From Lepisosteus oculatus (lineage: Eukaryota > Chordata > Actinopteri > Semionotiformes > Lepisosteidae), in contig NC_090703.1 of assembly GCF_040954835.1 (NCBI RefSeq), positions 12,147,001-12,211,000 on the forward strand: a stretch of DNA of 64,000 nt. Direction: 5' to 3'. Positions within the stretch are counted from its first letter, which is position 1, and every line of letters begins with the position of its first letter. Below the pieces are notes generated by a model. The model was given only the letters and a program-made list of their open reading frames with translations, was not told where the DNA came from and did no database searches. This document shows, piece by piece, positions 10,847 to 25,315 of this stretch. The position numbers were made by a program, and so were the translations under genes.

Positions 10847-13800
10847 CTGTAAGAAACCTCAGAGGGGCTTAAAATCTGCTGCTTGAAATCTGATCTAATG
10901 CACAGCCCAACAAATCACATTGAGCAGCTTCTGACTTCACAGCAGAGATGTTAGCCACCATTTTAATTTTTGACTTGCAGGTATTATCCTCAAAGCAGGG
11001 GCTATAAGAATTCCAAAATTGTTTCATGTAGCTTTCACATGATCAAAGATGCATGCTTCTGCACAGAGAACACAGGCCTTGAGATGCAGAAATGATAGGA
11101 TGCATTCACACGGCACTGACAGCTGTGCTTTGAGAAGGATAAGGAGAAAAAATGTTTCACACCAATACCCTGGGAGATTTACACCAGGACTACTGGTGGT
11201 CTGCATGTTTGCAAAATTTTTATTGGGATCTATTATCAGCCAAACCTTCTTTTCTCTTTATACTAATAAGTCTTTATGGATTACTTCAGATTCTGAACTT
11301 CGGAATTAATTTTCCTGTTGGCTTCTCTAGGTATCTAATAGTATACAACAAAATATTAATTAAGTATGAATAGCCCATGTTATACAAAGGCAAATTGTGA
11401 CCTGCCCTGGCTTCCTTTAAGTAACAGCTGGATGAAATCCTTGGCTCAAAAAGCAACTAACTGGATAGTCTCCTGCAGAACACAAAGAAACACCGTAAAA
11501 GCTCAGAGACCCATAGCCTCACCCTGCTAAGTCCTACCACAAAAATATGCAAAATATAGAATGCAGAAAAAATAATTCAGGGCTTGTGGCTAAACGAGCA
11601 GTATCTCTCCTCTAAATAAAAAAAGAAAATGACCTCTCTCTTACCTTCAAGTACTGTAATTAAGTAACTGTACTTTTTATAATACAGCATTAACTGAGAG
11701 AAATATTAAAAGGATAGTTAAAAAATAAACAAGTAGAATACAAATATAAAATGTGATGTCAAAATATCCCTGTATGCTTCCTTGATAGACACATGGAAAC
11801 ATGATGCACAAATGGGTGAGTCTGTGTCATGGTGAAAGCCATAAATAACATGATTCTCTAATTCCCTTGTTGGGAAGCTCACACAGCACAAATATCATAT
11901 TTATAGCTGCTGATGAGATGGAGCAGCCCATGTTTCCTCAGTCTCCTTATACAAAGAATCTTCTCTTCAAGGAGGACCTCTCCAAGTTTTTTTTTTTTGC
12001 ATTGCCTACTGTTCAGAGATTCGTAATTAGTTCACGGTTTCTTAAACAGAACCTTACACTCCATGTAATCCCCTTTTCTGATGATTTTTGTCAAACGAGC
12101 CTGTTTTGAAACACATTGCCAAAGAGCATTGTTTGATGTTTGAGCCAATATGTACACTACTCTGAACTAAACTCCTTCCAGGCCATTTCATACCATCATG
12201 TGACAGTGCTGCTTCTGCTAATTACTTTTCTTCTGAACTGAAAGTTCCTGCATATTCTCAGAGCTCCTGTCACATACAGACATTTAAGATATCCAATCTA
12301 TTATGTGATAGCAACCAGGCAGCAGGTATTTAAACTTAAAGAGACTCAATTACCAAACTTCATGCGTGATAGCTTATGTCTTCTGTTGCTTTCATACCAA
12401 ATCAAGAATCCTTTATAGTAGAAAAGACGGGTCTAATAGCTTTAAACATTTTAAGCATTGACAAAGGTAGGAATTCTGTTTAACTATACAACATGCTTTG
12501 TCAGGAGGCTTGATGTAAAACACAGCTCTCATTCGAATCTCTATTCTCTAAAACGGGAACACTAACATCCCAATAACAAGTTTTACAATCCCTGATGTTG
12601 GACTACAATATGTTATTTTGGATAAACAAATCGAAGAGCATAGTAAAAATACACTATAGAGTATATATCTTGGTTTGTGAAAACAGTTTGTTTTAATCAC
12701 ACGGGATTAGTTTGATGACTGTGTTCATGTAACCTAAACACATACAGAGTGAGCTTCATTAAATAATTTTAATGCAAAACTTGTCTCAAATAAACTGCCA
12801 AAATTCTCGAATGTAGACCATAAGCGTGACTTGTTTCTTGATTTTTAAATACTTTGTTGTGTTTGAACTTCGATGGCCCTCTGTTCCACATACGGCAAGC
12901 GCTAGTGACACCATACACAGCTGGAGAATCACCAGGTCAAAGACTCACAAAGCTACTTTAAAATTCCTGTGTGCAATGGCTCCCTCTGGAGTTCAAAACG
13001 GAAATATCAGTAGAAAAGTGTCTTACCTTAACTGTTGACATGAAAAAATATTCGAAACAATTTTGAATTCCCATCATTTCAATTTATATTCTAATTGGAC
13101 TGCTTTTCGAAAGCATACTAAAGATAACTTGGTGAACAAAACGAAACGGCGAAAAAAACAATTTTACTAAATTTGGGGAACTTAATTATTGGTATGAAGA
13201 GAGAGCCACAAGAAAAGATATTGCAGATCCACCGTAATTCACTCGTTAATATAAAATATAAATATAAAATTATTATAGCCAAAAGGTATAGCAAACATCT
13301 CAAGTCGTCTCCCGGAAGTTCTGGGAATCTCCTGGAAATCAGCATCTCCACCGTGACTCCCGCAATTGATCCATAATCTCCTGGAAAGTGCCGTCCGCTC
13401 CCAAATTTTCCCAAGTTTGCTATGCAAGCCGCATGTCTGTACTACGGAAGTTTATAAAGAACGTGAGATTATTCAACTGGACTGTTGAGTTATAGTATTT
13501 ATAGTGTATTGCATATATATTACAGTATCTGTAGTAATCTAGAATTGTTTAATTATATAGCTGTGGTTTTATTTCAAGGGGGAATTTAGTTTAGTTTTAA
13601 ATTATCTAAATTGCTTAATTAAACAAATCACCTGTTTCATTGATCATGTTGAAATTGCTCAGTATCTTTAAAAAGTGGTGACTTCATGGTTTCCTGCAGC
13701 ACCTTCTGGATTGGCGTTCTCTGTTTAACCTGTAACAGGATGCCGCCTGTCCTACACGTGTCCTCGTCCAGGAGACCCACACATCTGCTGGTTTTTGTTC

Positions 13801-16800
13801 CAGCTCATGGACATAAACAAGAAACATTTAAGTATAAAGAAAGCTTGTAAATATACCCATCGAAGAAGCTATTAGTTCAATTAAAACTTTAGTTGAGTAA
13901 TTATGTTCAATTGGAGTGAAAACCACAGGGTGTGTGTTATACTGGGAATAACCAAAGCAAAATTACTCTTAAGTGAGTACCTTTATTAATTAATATGAGG
14001 ATGTGTTCAGGTCCTTTCATAAGAAGATAAAAGCTACAAGCAAAATAAGACAATTTAGCCCATTTAGTTGCCAAGTGATTCAAGGCAGAGTTTTATGTTC
14101 GACAATGTGGCTGTGCAACTTTCTGATGAACAATTTTACTACTGAGCTGGAATTCCGAACTTTAACTCTTGAAGAATAATCGGGGGTTTGAGATTTCCAA
14201 AGCAGGGGACTAAATTAATAAAAAGTGGCCTTTAGGAATCATGTCACAAAATACAGTTTTGAGATAAAAAATGCTGTTCTACTAATCCTGCACTACCAGA
14301 TAATGCAGAGCAAGTCTATTTTGATCCACTGAAGGTTTTACTGCTGAAAAGACTGGTTTCTATGGTAGTCATTACTCCATTAATTTCAAATTGGGGACCA
14401 AATACCACAGTGTAATGTTTGGTCTATATGAACATGCTGAATACATTCAGAAGATTAATTGTTCCCAGTCTGTAAAATGTTGGCATTAAAAACAATAACT
14501 GTTCTCTTGTTTAAAAATGATGTAAATATTCAGGGTTGAAGCTGTGTTTAGTAATTGTCTAAAGAGATTTCACATGTGGTGAACTCTACACTGGAGAAAA
14601 CACAATAAATCCTTCTGGTTATTTATTGTGTGTTCTGGGTGTTATTCTACATTCCCTGAAAGCTTACTCTGTAGTATAAACAGAATAGTTTCCCTGTCTT
14701 TATTTGACACATTTGAATTAAAATACACAAGGTTGCAAAACATTGATTTTCTAAAAACACCTCTTCATATTATATCTAGATGAATTTAAAAATATATTAT
14801 GTATATCTATGTTCAAATTTGAGTACACACACACAAATCAATTTAGTGCAGCCTTGATTAAACAATGCTGACAGAAGATTATAATATTGCCTTGTTGTAT
14901 GATGAATTGCGGACCTCAATCCAATATTTCAAAGTTTGGTTACTTCATTTTGTTCATATGTATAAATTAAGATGTTCTCAGGCCTTTTTTGTCACTGAAT
15001 GCAAATAGCCTATGTGCCAGTTTGTGAATCAAAAGCAAATGTCTCTAATGATGCATAATTCATCATATTCTCTTTAGCGTTACTAACTGTGGCTGTCGAG
15101 GCCAATCTCATTAGGGGCATGGCTGGGGTCCATTCAGTAAACATTAACTAGGAAACAGAGAGCTAAAGCTATCTGTCTGAATGTAACCTGAATGTAATCA
15201 GTCTTCATCTTAATAGCATTGCTTTGGCTCTCTTGCTGCTTGTATGTAGGAGAAAGCTGCCCTTTTAATAAATTGTTAGTTTTTTTAATGATCGTGACAA
15301 GCAGCCTTGGAACTGTATATACCTAGTTTTCTTTACTTAGTTTGAATCTTTATTACAAGTAATCAGTTCCTATATTCATGGCTGTTTAACCTCTTTAACC
15401 TTTGCAGCTCCTCACTTATGTTAGAATAATGCAAGGCTCATTGTGACAGAATGAAAATGTGTGACAGAGGTCAACGGGCCAAAGTGTAATTGTCATTAAT
15501 GATGCTAAACAGCGGGGTGTTCCATTCAGAAGTTCAAAACCCCTAGCAAGGCCCACTCTGCGCTCTGCAGGGGTGTGAGAGAAGGGTGGGGAGGGGAGCC
15601 AGTGGAAGATGCTCCTCTTTCTTTCTAATGGATTCATTTCCTGCAGCTGGTTTTCCCTTACAGCTTCACTGACAGTGCCTGACAGAAGGCAAGGCTAGAT
15701 CTGAGACATTCATTCGGATGTAAATTCTGCAGGACACCACAGGTTCAGGACTCAGAGTCTTTCCCAGTGAAAATCAACTACTGTCAAAAGTGCTGTTACA
15801 AAGCCTTCCCAAGATGGAATGAGTCTTATGTGCAAGGGAACACAATCTTCTCACATTGGTTCTAGGAGAAATGTGTCAAGCCACTGTGGATTTGGGGAGA
15901 CCAAGATACCCCATTGCTCTGGTCTGTACATAAAGGTCAGACGTACCTTCTGCATCACTCTCTGACTTCAGCACGAGGTCAGGCTCAGAGTAATCCCGGG
16001 GAAGGACAGACATACAGCTGTGATTGCAAAGGGGCAGATCCCATCAAGTCACAGCATCAGGGGCACAGCATGGCTTCACATCATAAATGCATAAGAAGAA
16101 ACTGTTAATTAATTCTGCTAATGTTTGTATAAGATGAATGGCCACTTCCTGAATGTCTATTGAATGGTTTAGGAAGTGTGTCTGTTTTATTATTATTTAT
16201 ATCACTTTATTGACTTTTATTTTATGCCCTGGTATGTCCTGCATTATTCTTACTGTACTGGCCCTGCCAGTCTCACTATAAACACCTCATACCCAAAAAA
16301 TCTATGATGATTTGATCTGAAACTTTTTTTGAAACTCAGGAATCAAAACATGATGCATAAGTTTGTTCATGAAAACACAGGTATTTGAACCTTTTTGCAG
16401 AGGGATGAATGTGTTTAGTGGGAAAAGCAACATTCCAACTTGGGGCTGCCAGCCTGTGGGATCCGACAAGATCTTCCCCTAAAAGCTTCACATATGAGCA
16501 TTCTGCAGTACTGATGCTGCCTAAGAAACTTCAGCAGATTTGTTATGCCTCTAAATAACTATGGTAAGCCAATCAAACAACATCAGAGCACAGAAAAAGG
16601 AGAAAAGGATAGAGCACTGAGAGGAAGGAGGAAAAGAAGGAAGCACTATTCTAAAGCATTGCTCGTGATGTCAACAAAGATGGAAAGCAACCTCTGGTTT
16701 GGCCTGAAGTTTTACAGTCAGGAGCCCGACTGAGCTCGACCCCTGCTGTGGAGTGAAGTAATGCGGCCGTGCCGAGGTTGGGCTGGCAGACGCCGGCACA

Positions 16801-19409
16801 CTAATCCGTTCAGTGCAGGCCTCAACCACAGCCTGGCCCCATTTCGCCAACACAGCAAAAGTTACAAGCATCTCCTGACCTTGCTAAAAAGACAGAAAAA
16901 GTCACACAAAACTCGACAGGAACCCTTTCCCCTTGGCGATATCTGTTTCTCAATTACTTTCTCTGAAGTTTTTGTGACAGAACAGGGAGGCTGCTGCAGG
17001 TTACATTTGTGCTCTGTTCTCTTCCTCCAAAGATTCCCTATGATTCAGACCTCTGGACACAGTTTTCTCCTGCAGAGAAGTAAGGCAGTGCGCTACAGAT
17101 ACTGGTATAGTATAATACACACTCCATATGCATCCTTAACTGAAATCAGTGAAAGCACACCTTTAAATCAAACCTTTCTTTTAAATTCCTCATGGCCATT
17201 GCAGACAGAAAAGGGGGTTGTCTTTTGTTATTTGAAGAAATATAGAAAGTTTTAGTGGCAAAAGAAAGATGAATAAAAAAACACCATTTGGATCCTTGAG
17301 TTATATACACCTCTGGATTGAGTGCACAAACTTCTCACAGCCCAGAACAGCTTCTCTCCAGGCAGTTCAGGGTTAAAATTATTAAGATGGATGGAGTTAG
17401 AAGCTGTGATTCAGACCGCCTGACTCAGCACTCAAAGCCTCTTTCATGTTAGCAGAGAGAGGGTGATTAACATCAGCTGCCTCTGGGAAGGAGGAACAGT
17501 TATAAAAAGTTAAATTATAAAAAAGAAACTAATTGATCTGCACTTCACCAAATGCATGCACATTTTTAATCATGCATATCATGCTTTTTTTAAAGGCTGG
17601 GTTTTTAAAGTGATCAAAAACCAAAACTATGTTTTTTTTTTCAGATTCCCAAGTCCAGAATCTGTTAATGTACTTTAATCACAAAGCCTGATATCTTTTT
17701 TTTAAATAATTTAATAATTTTCAAATCTTTAATCTCATTTTAAAAATATATTCTGTAATCTGCATTTATACAACCTGCAAATAGAAAATCACATTCTGAT
17801 TCATTAGTATAAAACTCTGTTAAAGGAATGAGTGTTTTCAGTCACCATAGTTGCTTTAAACTGAAAAGCATTCTACAGAAAAGATGTAAAAAAAATGAAA
17901 AATGTGTTCAGCTCATATGTTTAATCGATTGAGAGCCTTGGAAGGAACAGTCCGACATTACTGATGAGAAGGAATTTTGAGATTAGGGTTCTTCGACTGT
18001 CTCGGAGGACCCTACTCAGTTAGGGCTGTGAGACTAGGCCTACTCCTTTCTGTAGTCCCCTCTAATGAGGTATTTTGACTTCAGAAATGCTCTCTGCTAT
18101 TTCATTGACAATTATTAGGATTGGTAACGGTGTTTAAGTTGCTGGTTGTTTCAAAATAATGCGATGGAGTGCAGTGGAAATGACCCCATGTTGAGAAGCT
18201 GTAGCACAGAATATAAAATAGACACAGTTAGGGGGGATCCCCCTGACTGTGTGACAATAATAACCACAGGCACCCCACACACCCCCGAGCAGTTCTCTCA
18301 GATGGGCTGTTGACTCTCCCTTGGTGAAGCCAGGCCTCCCCATCCCCCACCCCCATCCCCCAGGTCCACAGGCTTTGAAGTCAAGACCCTGTTTGCTAAA
18401 CAGCTCCATGGTGCATTTTCACAGACCCCAGTTCAATGTGGGCTCTCCACAGAGAATCCTGAACCCCCTGCCTGACCTATTATTACTCCAGCCACAGTCT
18501 GGCAGGACAGAACTGAACTGCTTCTTTTACAAATTTGTTGGGTAGAAATAAGTATTCTTTCCCAAAGTGCAATTTTGAGTTGCAAAAATTTGCTGGTGGG
18601 CTCCAGTAAATTGCTTTACAAACTAGTGTACGTTCTATTTGCTGTGCAGAAATAAAAGGTTACAAGGAAGGGAAAGAGCTTTTACCTGCTACAGGAGATG
18701 TTCATCCTAACTGGCGAGGTTAAAGTTAGCTCAGCTAAAGTTGTCTGAAATTAACAGTTAGGACAAGGGTCTTTGGAGCCAGACGTATGACTCATTAGGT
18801 CTAGTGCTCATATTTACTTTTTATTCTTGTGGATTCAGAGATACATGGTTCAATTAACTACTAATGGTGCTGAAATTGACATCCTTCTTGAATGCCTCCT
18901 TAACAGTTTTATGATCTTCAAGACATTAAACTAATTAGTAACTTACTGCTCTATGCATCCTTCACAAGTCTTTGTTAATGACCATTATAAACGCATTAAA
19001 CTCCTGTGTAAGGCAATTCAAAGTGAAATAATTAAAACACAATAAATACATTTTGAGAGTTCCTAAACTTTTAATATCATTAATATTCTCGATATAGCCT
19101 GATTTTACTTTCATTAAATATAACAGTTAAGAAGGAAATTGTTTATTCTCTTACCAGGATTATAGAGTTGATACCATTTTTCATTTCCACAAATTATTGA
19201 ACATCCTGTTCTGTATCTATATGCTGAATCTTTATTATCATGCTTATGCTTTAAAACTAAACAGAATTATGTTAGCCCATTGCATCCAATAATGGTCACT
19301 ATAGCTAGATAATGAGCAAATGTATCCATAGCAATTTTAATTCCATTCTTTCAGGGCATTGTTCTTTCATGCTATCATGCTTATGCTTTGTCTCCTAGCA
19401 AACAGTATT

Positions 19410-19925
19410 AAATTAATTTTAATTACTTATATTTGCATAGTACTTTACAACCCAATGGATCCCAGAGTGCTTTACATTAAGGAAGGGAGTCAACGAATCC
19501 ACCACCACTATAGTGCAGCCATTATGTGCCTGCAGCCCCACTTAAGGAAAAATAAGGAATTACTGTACTTTCCAAGCAGGATTATGGGGACAGATTTAGC
19601 AGTCCAGATTGTGCAGGGCTAGGCAGGACACTGGAGTTAACACCCATTCTCTTACGAACAGTGCCTCAGGACCAGTAATCACCAAGTAGTTAAAACCTCA
19701 ACATAATATCTCGTGGAAAAAGCACCTCCTATTGCACAGTGTCCCTTGCCCTTATAGTGTGACACTGGTTCCAGAATTCAGGCCCAATGGGAACAATGTC
19801 TCTTTCTAGCACACTGATACCACTGAGAGTGACATCCTATCTTAGAGGTCTCGCATCACAGGACTAACCACGCCCGTCCTTGCTTAGTTGATGAGATCTG
19901 ACAAGTTCGGGTAAGAGGGTCTGTA
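19410..19925 (-). mobile_element. 5S rRNA-headed SINE (SINE3/DeuSINE-like), nearly complete
   Basis: On the minus strand the 5' end (19925 to about 19845) reads like the 5S rRNA internal promoter region: agatctcatcaactaagcaa, then gggcgtggttagtcctg and gatgcgagacc. The body follows, with the phrases ttaacaccc...ttacgaa and the ccaccacta motif. The element ends near 19410 in a LINE-type tail (gcactctgggatccattggg). A pol III transcript copied by a partner LINE is the known mode of spread. This copy is diverged and probably old. Confidence 0.65.
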
Positions 19926-22900
19926 GCTTCTGTGATGAAAAAGAATGTGTAACTGACCTTGATTAGAGTTTTGGATGCAACTGCATCCATATTGGCCTCA
20001 CAGCCAAAAACAATTTTTCACAGTAAGATCTGAAGTCAGTCTGTTCAGATAATTTAATCTATTTTGAATGCTGAAAGCAAGTAAACAGATTTTATAATGG
20101 TGGAACAGGGAAATCTAATTAGGTTGCTCCTTGTTAATGCATGCAAATTGAATTTAATAGTCAGGAGTGTTAATGTAAGCATGTCGCCAATCTACATTGT
20201 TTACGGTGAGTAACATAAAAGCATTTGTTAGAATTCAGATTTATTTTCACAGGGCAGTTTTTTAGAAGGGAAAGTAACATTAATCTTCTATTAAAATGAC
20301 TAGAAATCCCTAAGTACATACACAATAATAAAAGCATTAATCTGTAAACACTTATTTTCTTGTTGATGATTCTGCACTAGATTAGCAGCAACTCAAAAAG
20401 TATGTATCTATGAATAGGATAGTTACTGTACATGGTATTTATATATGGATACACATCTAGATGTGTAGGTACTTCTGAGCATTCACATTTCCTTTGATTT
20501 GTAAATACAAAACTGGACTGAAAGTATAAAGTTTAAATATGTCCACTTGCAAAGGAGGTTAATAAGGAACAGACGTAGCTTCAAAGTTCCATGGTGAATG
20601 GATTCTGTTTGAACACCGAGGAAGACAGGCTGAGGGTAAAAGGGCAGGTCAGCTGTTTAAAATCTTCATGACAATAGCAGTGCTGAAGGCTTATACGATT
20701 GAGAAATGACAGAAAAAGACAGGTAGGGTTAATTGAGACATAAAGATGTCTGAACAAAAGGCAACCTTTTTCCTGCCGGCAGGAACCAGCCAGGTCCCCA
20801 CAGAGCATCACTGCCCTCACATCAGAGAACCACATTCTCCCTCCCCCAAAGCTCTGGGCTCTGGGGGAAGAAGAGTGCGCTGATTTACAGGGAGGGAGAA
20901 AAAAGCAGTCTTGACCCCAGCTGATCTGCACAGGTCTCCTCCAGGCTGTCCTGGGCAGGTCCCTCTGGAGTCTGATGGATGGAGCTTCTTCAAAGAGCCG
21001 GCTCTCAGGTTTTGGAGTTGCGGGTGACAGTGACCTGGCACGGACTGCTGTTTCATGGTTCAATGGGAGTCTTCTGTCATTAGCGCCATTAATCCAGTAC
21101 TTTTTCTCTGCTTCCAGACTGAGGGGGCTGACAAAGGGCTGGCAAGCTTTATACTTCCTGGTGCTTCAAACCAGATGCCTGAAAGGAAAAGAATATCCTT
21201 TGATTATCCCTCCACCACCGCATTCTGCAGTAAGCACTGGAGTATTGAGCACAGGCTCAGCCGGGTAAAAGGCATCTCTTTGAAATACATGCAGTCAGGG
21301 CCATGTTCCTGCAGGGGAACGCTGTCAAACCAATTTAGCCTTTTTTCTGGAGCAACACTGTCTCACCAGTAAGCAGAAATTGTTATGTGTCTGAAGTTCA
21401 AAACAGATGGGGCTGAAGGATGGCCAATGGCATCGGAAATACATTGTCAAAGACAGAACATTTCTAACTGTAAAAAGAGCTGGAAGAGAAAGTCACCATC
21501 AATAGTTTTCTGTCTTTTTGACATTTTTATATGACATTGTTTTGCAGGTGCTATCCCAGATTCAAGGAAATTAGTAGATAAGAAATTTATTCTTTTAGTT
21601 TTACCATTATTTCTTCTTCTGTAAAACAAAACTTTTCACAAGAGAGTTTAAAGGCCATTTGCATTATGGTGCATTCAAATAAAAAAATAAACAATACCTG
21701 ATAAACCAGGCATCATCACACAAACAAGCTTGTACAGTATATGATTCAGGACCCTGGTGTTTGATTCAGACCACAGGGGTGTTCTCCCCAAAATCTGTAA
21801 ACAACACTGATGAACAAACACTTTTTTACGTTGGGTGGCCATGATGAATGTTCTTACCCAGTGCAACCCACAGGCTGTTGACTGGGTAACGAGATGAACG
21901 AAAAAACAAGCCAATGCATGACCTAGATCACAGATTAAAGCTAAAGTTCTTGAGTGACCCTTGCCATATGGCTTTGTGATTCACAAATTACAATGGTGGA
22001 TATAAGTCCAAAAACCTGAACAACATAAAGCTTTGTAGTGAGAACATCAATGACAAAACCAAGCCATTATCTAAAGATGGAAGCAATTGCCCCCATAAAG
22101 GTAGGCACAATGAACCTTTCAAAGCTTACGATAGAAGGAGTGTCTGTATAGCACGCTGGCAGGTCTGAGTCATCTAGTGACTGCAATCATATATATGTTA
22201 ACAGCCACAGCTGCAGTCATGTAAAGGCAAGGTTACCCTTCCTGAGTTATTACACGGTGCTGACTAGGTCTGGGTCAGTCATAAGTGATTCCTGTGAGCT
22301 GGTACCTTTTCTGAAGAGTTGTGACAATTGAGCTTTCTGTTCCTCTTTCTCTTTCACTGAGCCACAGCATCATCGCACTGTGATTGGTTTTGGCCATTGC
22401 AAAAATCACCATCACACCTGCAAAACACGTTCTGTTTCATGTGTGTATTGTCACACTTTTTCCACTTTGTACTCTGAAGATAATTCCCAAGGACATTTTA
22501 TTTTCAGCCTGATTGTCATGAAGAAAAAGTGAACGATAAACAAAATTAGAGAAACAAAAAAGTGCAGTCATTGAAAGATTTTGTACATACAGCTCTCCTA
22601 CAAATGAAAATGCATGCACAGCTATCATTTGTACCTGTTGAATGAGGAACTTGTGATAATGAGCAAAAAAAGAAAGTTAACAAGTGTGAGTGACTAACTT
22701 TCCTCAGACTTATAAAGCCTTCTTCAGCTTTGGGTCCACTATATGCAGGGCACAGTCCTAAGAATCCTCTGCAACTTTCATGCTAATTAAACAAGTAGAG
22801 GGCTTGAAAATGGTGTGTTATCAAAGCAGTACTTAGAATGTTCATTTTATCACGGTATTTCTGTATAAACCTATCTGCTGCCTTACTGCAGGCTACTACA

Positions 22901-24503
22901 AACATCAAGGGATTTTAATATTTTTAACTTTTGATTTCTACTTCATTTCCTGTTTGCACTTCAATTATCTCATCAGTTTTATCACTTTTTTGTACGCTTA
23001 TCTGCGTGGACATTTGACTTTCTAAACAAAAACCATGTTAAACCAAACCAAAGATAATGAATAATACATTTTCTGGCCAGCAATGGAATGTGTAATCTAC
23101 CATGCTGCTACAAACATCAAACAAAACCAGAGAAATTATTAACGTGCCCATGCAAAGGCTAGGGTAAACTATCTGGAAGGAATATAATTATTGCAGCAGC
23201 AAAACAAAAACTATGAGAAAATAATTCAAACTATTATTTAATGTTTTTTAAATCTTATTTTCTTTCTGGTTGTAAACTGTACCCACAGTACAAAACCTCT
23301 GCTAGTTTTCCATTAATGTGAGATATTAAGTGATGAATGTGGACAGAAAAAACAAATGAGTGCCAGTACCTACAGCTAAGGAGACAGAATTGAAAAAACT
23401 TGATGAGAAGTCAAAGCAGACTCTGCAGTTTCATAGACTAGAATATGAATTGAGAGCATGACAATATAACACTGCCTTAAGAGATAAACGTTCAACACAT
23501 CATCAAAATGTTACATCATTACAAAAGACAAGCAACAAAAAAATGATAATCTGAGATTAAATTTTAAATCCTTCACTCTTCAAGTAATCCCCACCCAGTT
23601 GTGACCAGAGAAAACCACAATACAGGGACATTGCCCTTTAATGTCAGAAACAAGAAAACCAGTTCGTGTACACCCAAGATTCATCAGCATGTCTCCACTG
23701 GGCTGAGTATCACCATCCACTCAGTTGACTGTTTCATATATTGACATGAAAACACCCTTATCGGTAACCCCATGCCCAGAAACTGGGTGGGGGGCTACTG
23801 GGAAACAATAGTTTACTCCAGCCTGGCCTGTGGCCACCCTTGCTTATCACTGAATCGCACTAATGCATTAAGTGAATGCTAAATCCTTAAAAGGCAGATG
23901 GGTTACCATTCATGTGCTAAAAAGACATTTACTTTAATTGTTCTGGCTGTAATCTGGCATTATGCTAGGAGTCAATTATCCATGACAAAAGGTTTCAGTT
24001 GAAACAGCATTTAAATGGAATAATTAACTTTTAATGACGCTACAGGTGACAATTTGCATGGATTCCTGCTCTCTCAGTTTTGTGCACATAATGGCAGGGT
24101 TTCACCCTTTTGGGATCATCTCATTCCTGAATGAGGTTCAGAAAAAGGGTTGAGAAAATTTTTTTCCCCCACTTAAAAAATTAGAATGAAAGGAAGATGG
24201 ACCATTTTTATACTTCCTAATTGTGTCGAGGCTTTTATAATAATGAAAATGTATTCGGTGAAAACAATTGAGGAAAAAAAGGAATTTTGTATTTGTAATA
24301 AGAATGACATCTTAGCTAGCTCTTCCCAGGCTGTCAGAGGCCTGTTTCTGTTTGATTACATTTTTAAAAAATCTAACATAGGTGTATTGAAATGAAAGGA
24401 ATTGCAAAAATTTCTTTTTATTCACTACTGTTAGAACAAAATATGAAGTGACCAGTTCCTTAAATTTATGACACAAAAGCAACACCTGTTTCATACAGGA
24501 AAT

Positions 24504-24509
24504 TTTATT
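24504..24509 (-). promoter_or_regulatory. Candidate pkdcc poly(A) signal
   Basis: tttatt on the plus strand gives AATAAA on the minus strand, about 700 nt beyond the pkdcc stop. It is the first such hexamer I found downstream of the stop; another lies at 24417-24422. Only transcript data can decide. Confidence 0.3.
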
Positions 24510-25211
24510 CTCGTTCTTTACAAAATTCTCCATACAGTTACATACTCAGTTCAATAAATAAGATCTCTTTCTCTGAAAGAATTGACAATTCAAACCTATA
24601 AGATCAATAGCACCCACAAGGTGCAATTATGTTACTGCTGCACATTCAGACAGACACACAATATACTGTACAGTACATCAACAGCACTTTGCCTTGAAAA
24701 TGGCAGTTAACCATGTCAATTAAATATGTGATTGTGATCAATAAGGAACGTCAATTCAGGAAATGTTTGTGTTGCTCTTATTGGGCCCTTTGTACCCATC
24801 ACTTTCGATTATTTTGGGTGCTGATCTTTCATGCTCATTAAGAAAAGTACACTTGTTTTTTTTCCTTTTATGTCCAGCACAAGGGTTCAGATCTCATAAA
24901 GATCAAAGTGGATTTGTGCATTTGTTTTTCAGGCTTTGAAATCTTTCAATTTTAGTTTGTCCTTAAAGTTGCAACACCAAGTATGGAACAACTATATCAT
25001 AAATCCAACAACAAAATAGCACAACATTTAAGCCAGCAGGGTTTTGTTAATTATATACCTCAAGGGAGATCCCTTAACAGTCTCTGGCAACCGAAATATT
25101 GGCATGGAGATCAAACAACTGGAGTGCAAATACTTATAAATATATCTTATTAATTTACTTCAAACATTTCAGTCCCAGCTCTCCTTTCCCTTCTGATCCC
25201 ATTTCTTTTCT

Positions 25212-25315
25212 TTATGCCACTGCCTCAGAGCCACAGACTTTCTTCACATACAGAGCAGATTTAACATCTGGTATCAGATCTCTGAAACCACTTCTAAACG
25301 ATGCTAGGTACCGCC
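25212..25315 (-). CDS. pkdcc: pkdcc exon 7 (last coding)
   Basis: Two bases complete the Gly of TWTG, then 33 codons and TAA at 25212-25214. The peptide contains [20 protein letters not shown], aligned by eye with the end of PKDCC (TGW..VVPDP.KTTYVKA). The acceptor is a long T tract ending in tctgcag. The tail after YVKK is a little longer than in human. Confidence 0.9.

Larger units (their letters stand above)
10850..25211. other. Long AT-rich spacer between the unidentified gene and the pkdcc stop codon
   Basis: About 14 kb with no gene I can support. It contains the 5S-SINE at 19410-19925, short GC-richer islands (about 16700-16850, 18240-18400, 20770-21060), and well-ordered AT-rich stretches with homeodomain-like TAAT and octamer-like motifs (15060-15300, 20100-20230, 23880-24070) that resemble conserved noncoding elements. 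The open frames here lack splice context and family resemblance. The 3' untranslated region of pkdcc occupies the right end. Confidence 0.5.

Noticed and set aside
16671..17255. Open frames around the GC-rich island at 16.7-16.9 kb
   Set aside because: No splice-phase support, no family resemblance, and composition explains the openness.
20581..21372. Open frames of 80-160 codons on both strands
   Set aside because: Both strands are open in several frames because of GC content; no conserved motif or exon structure.
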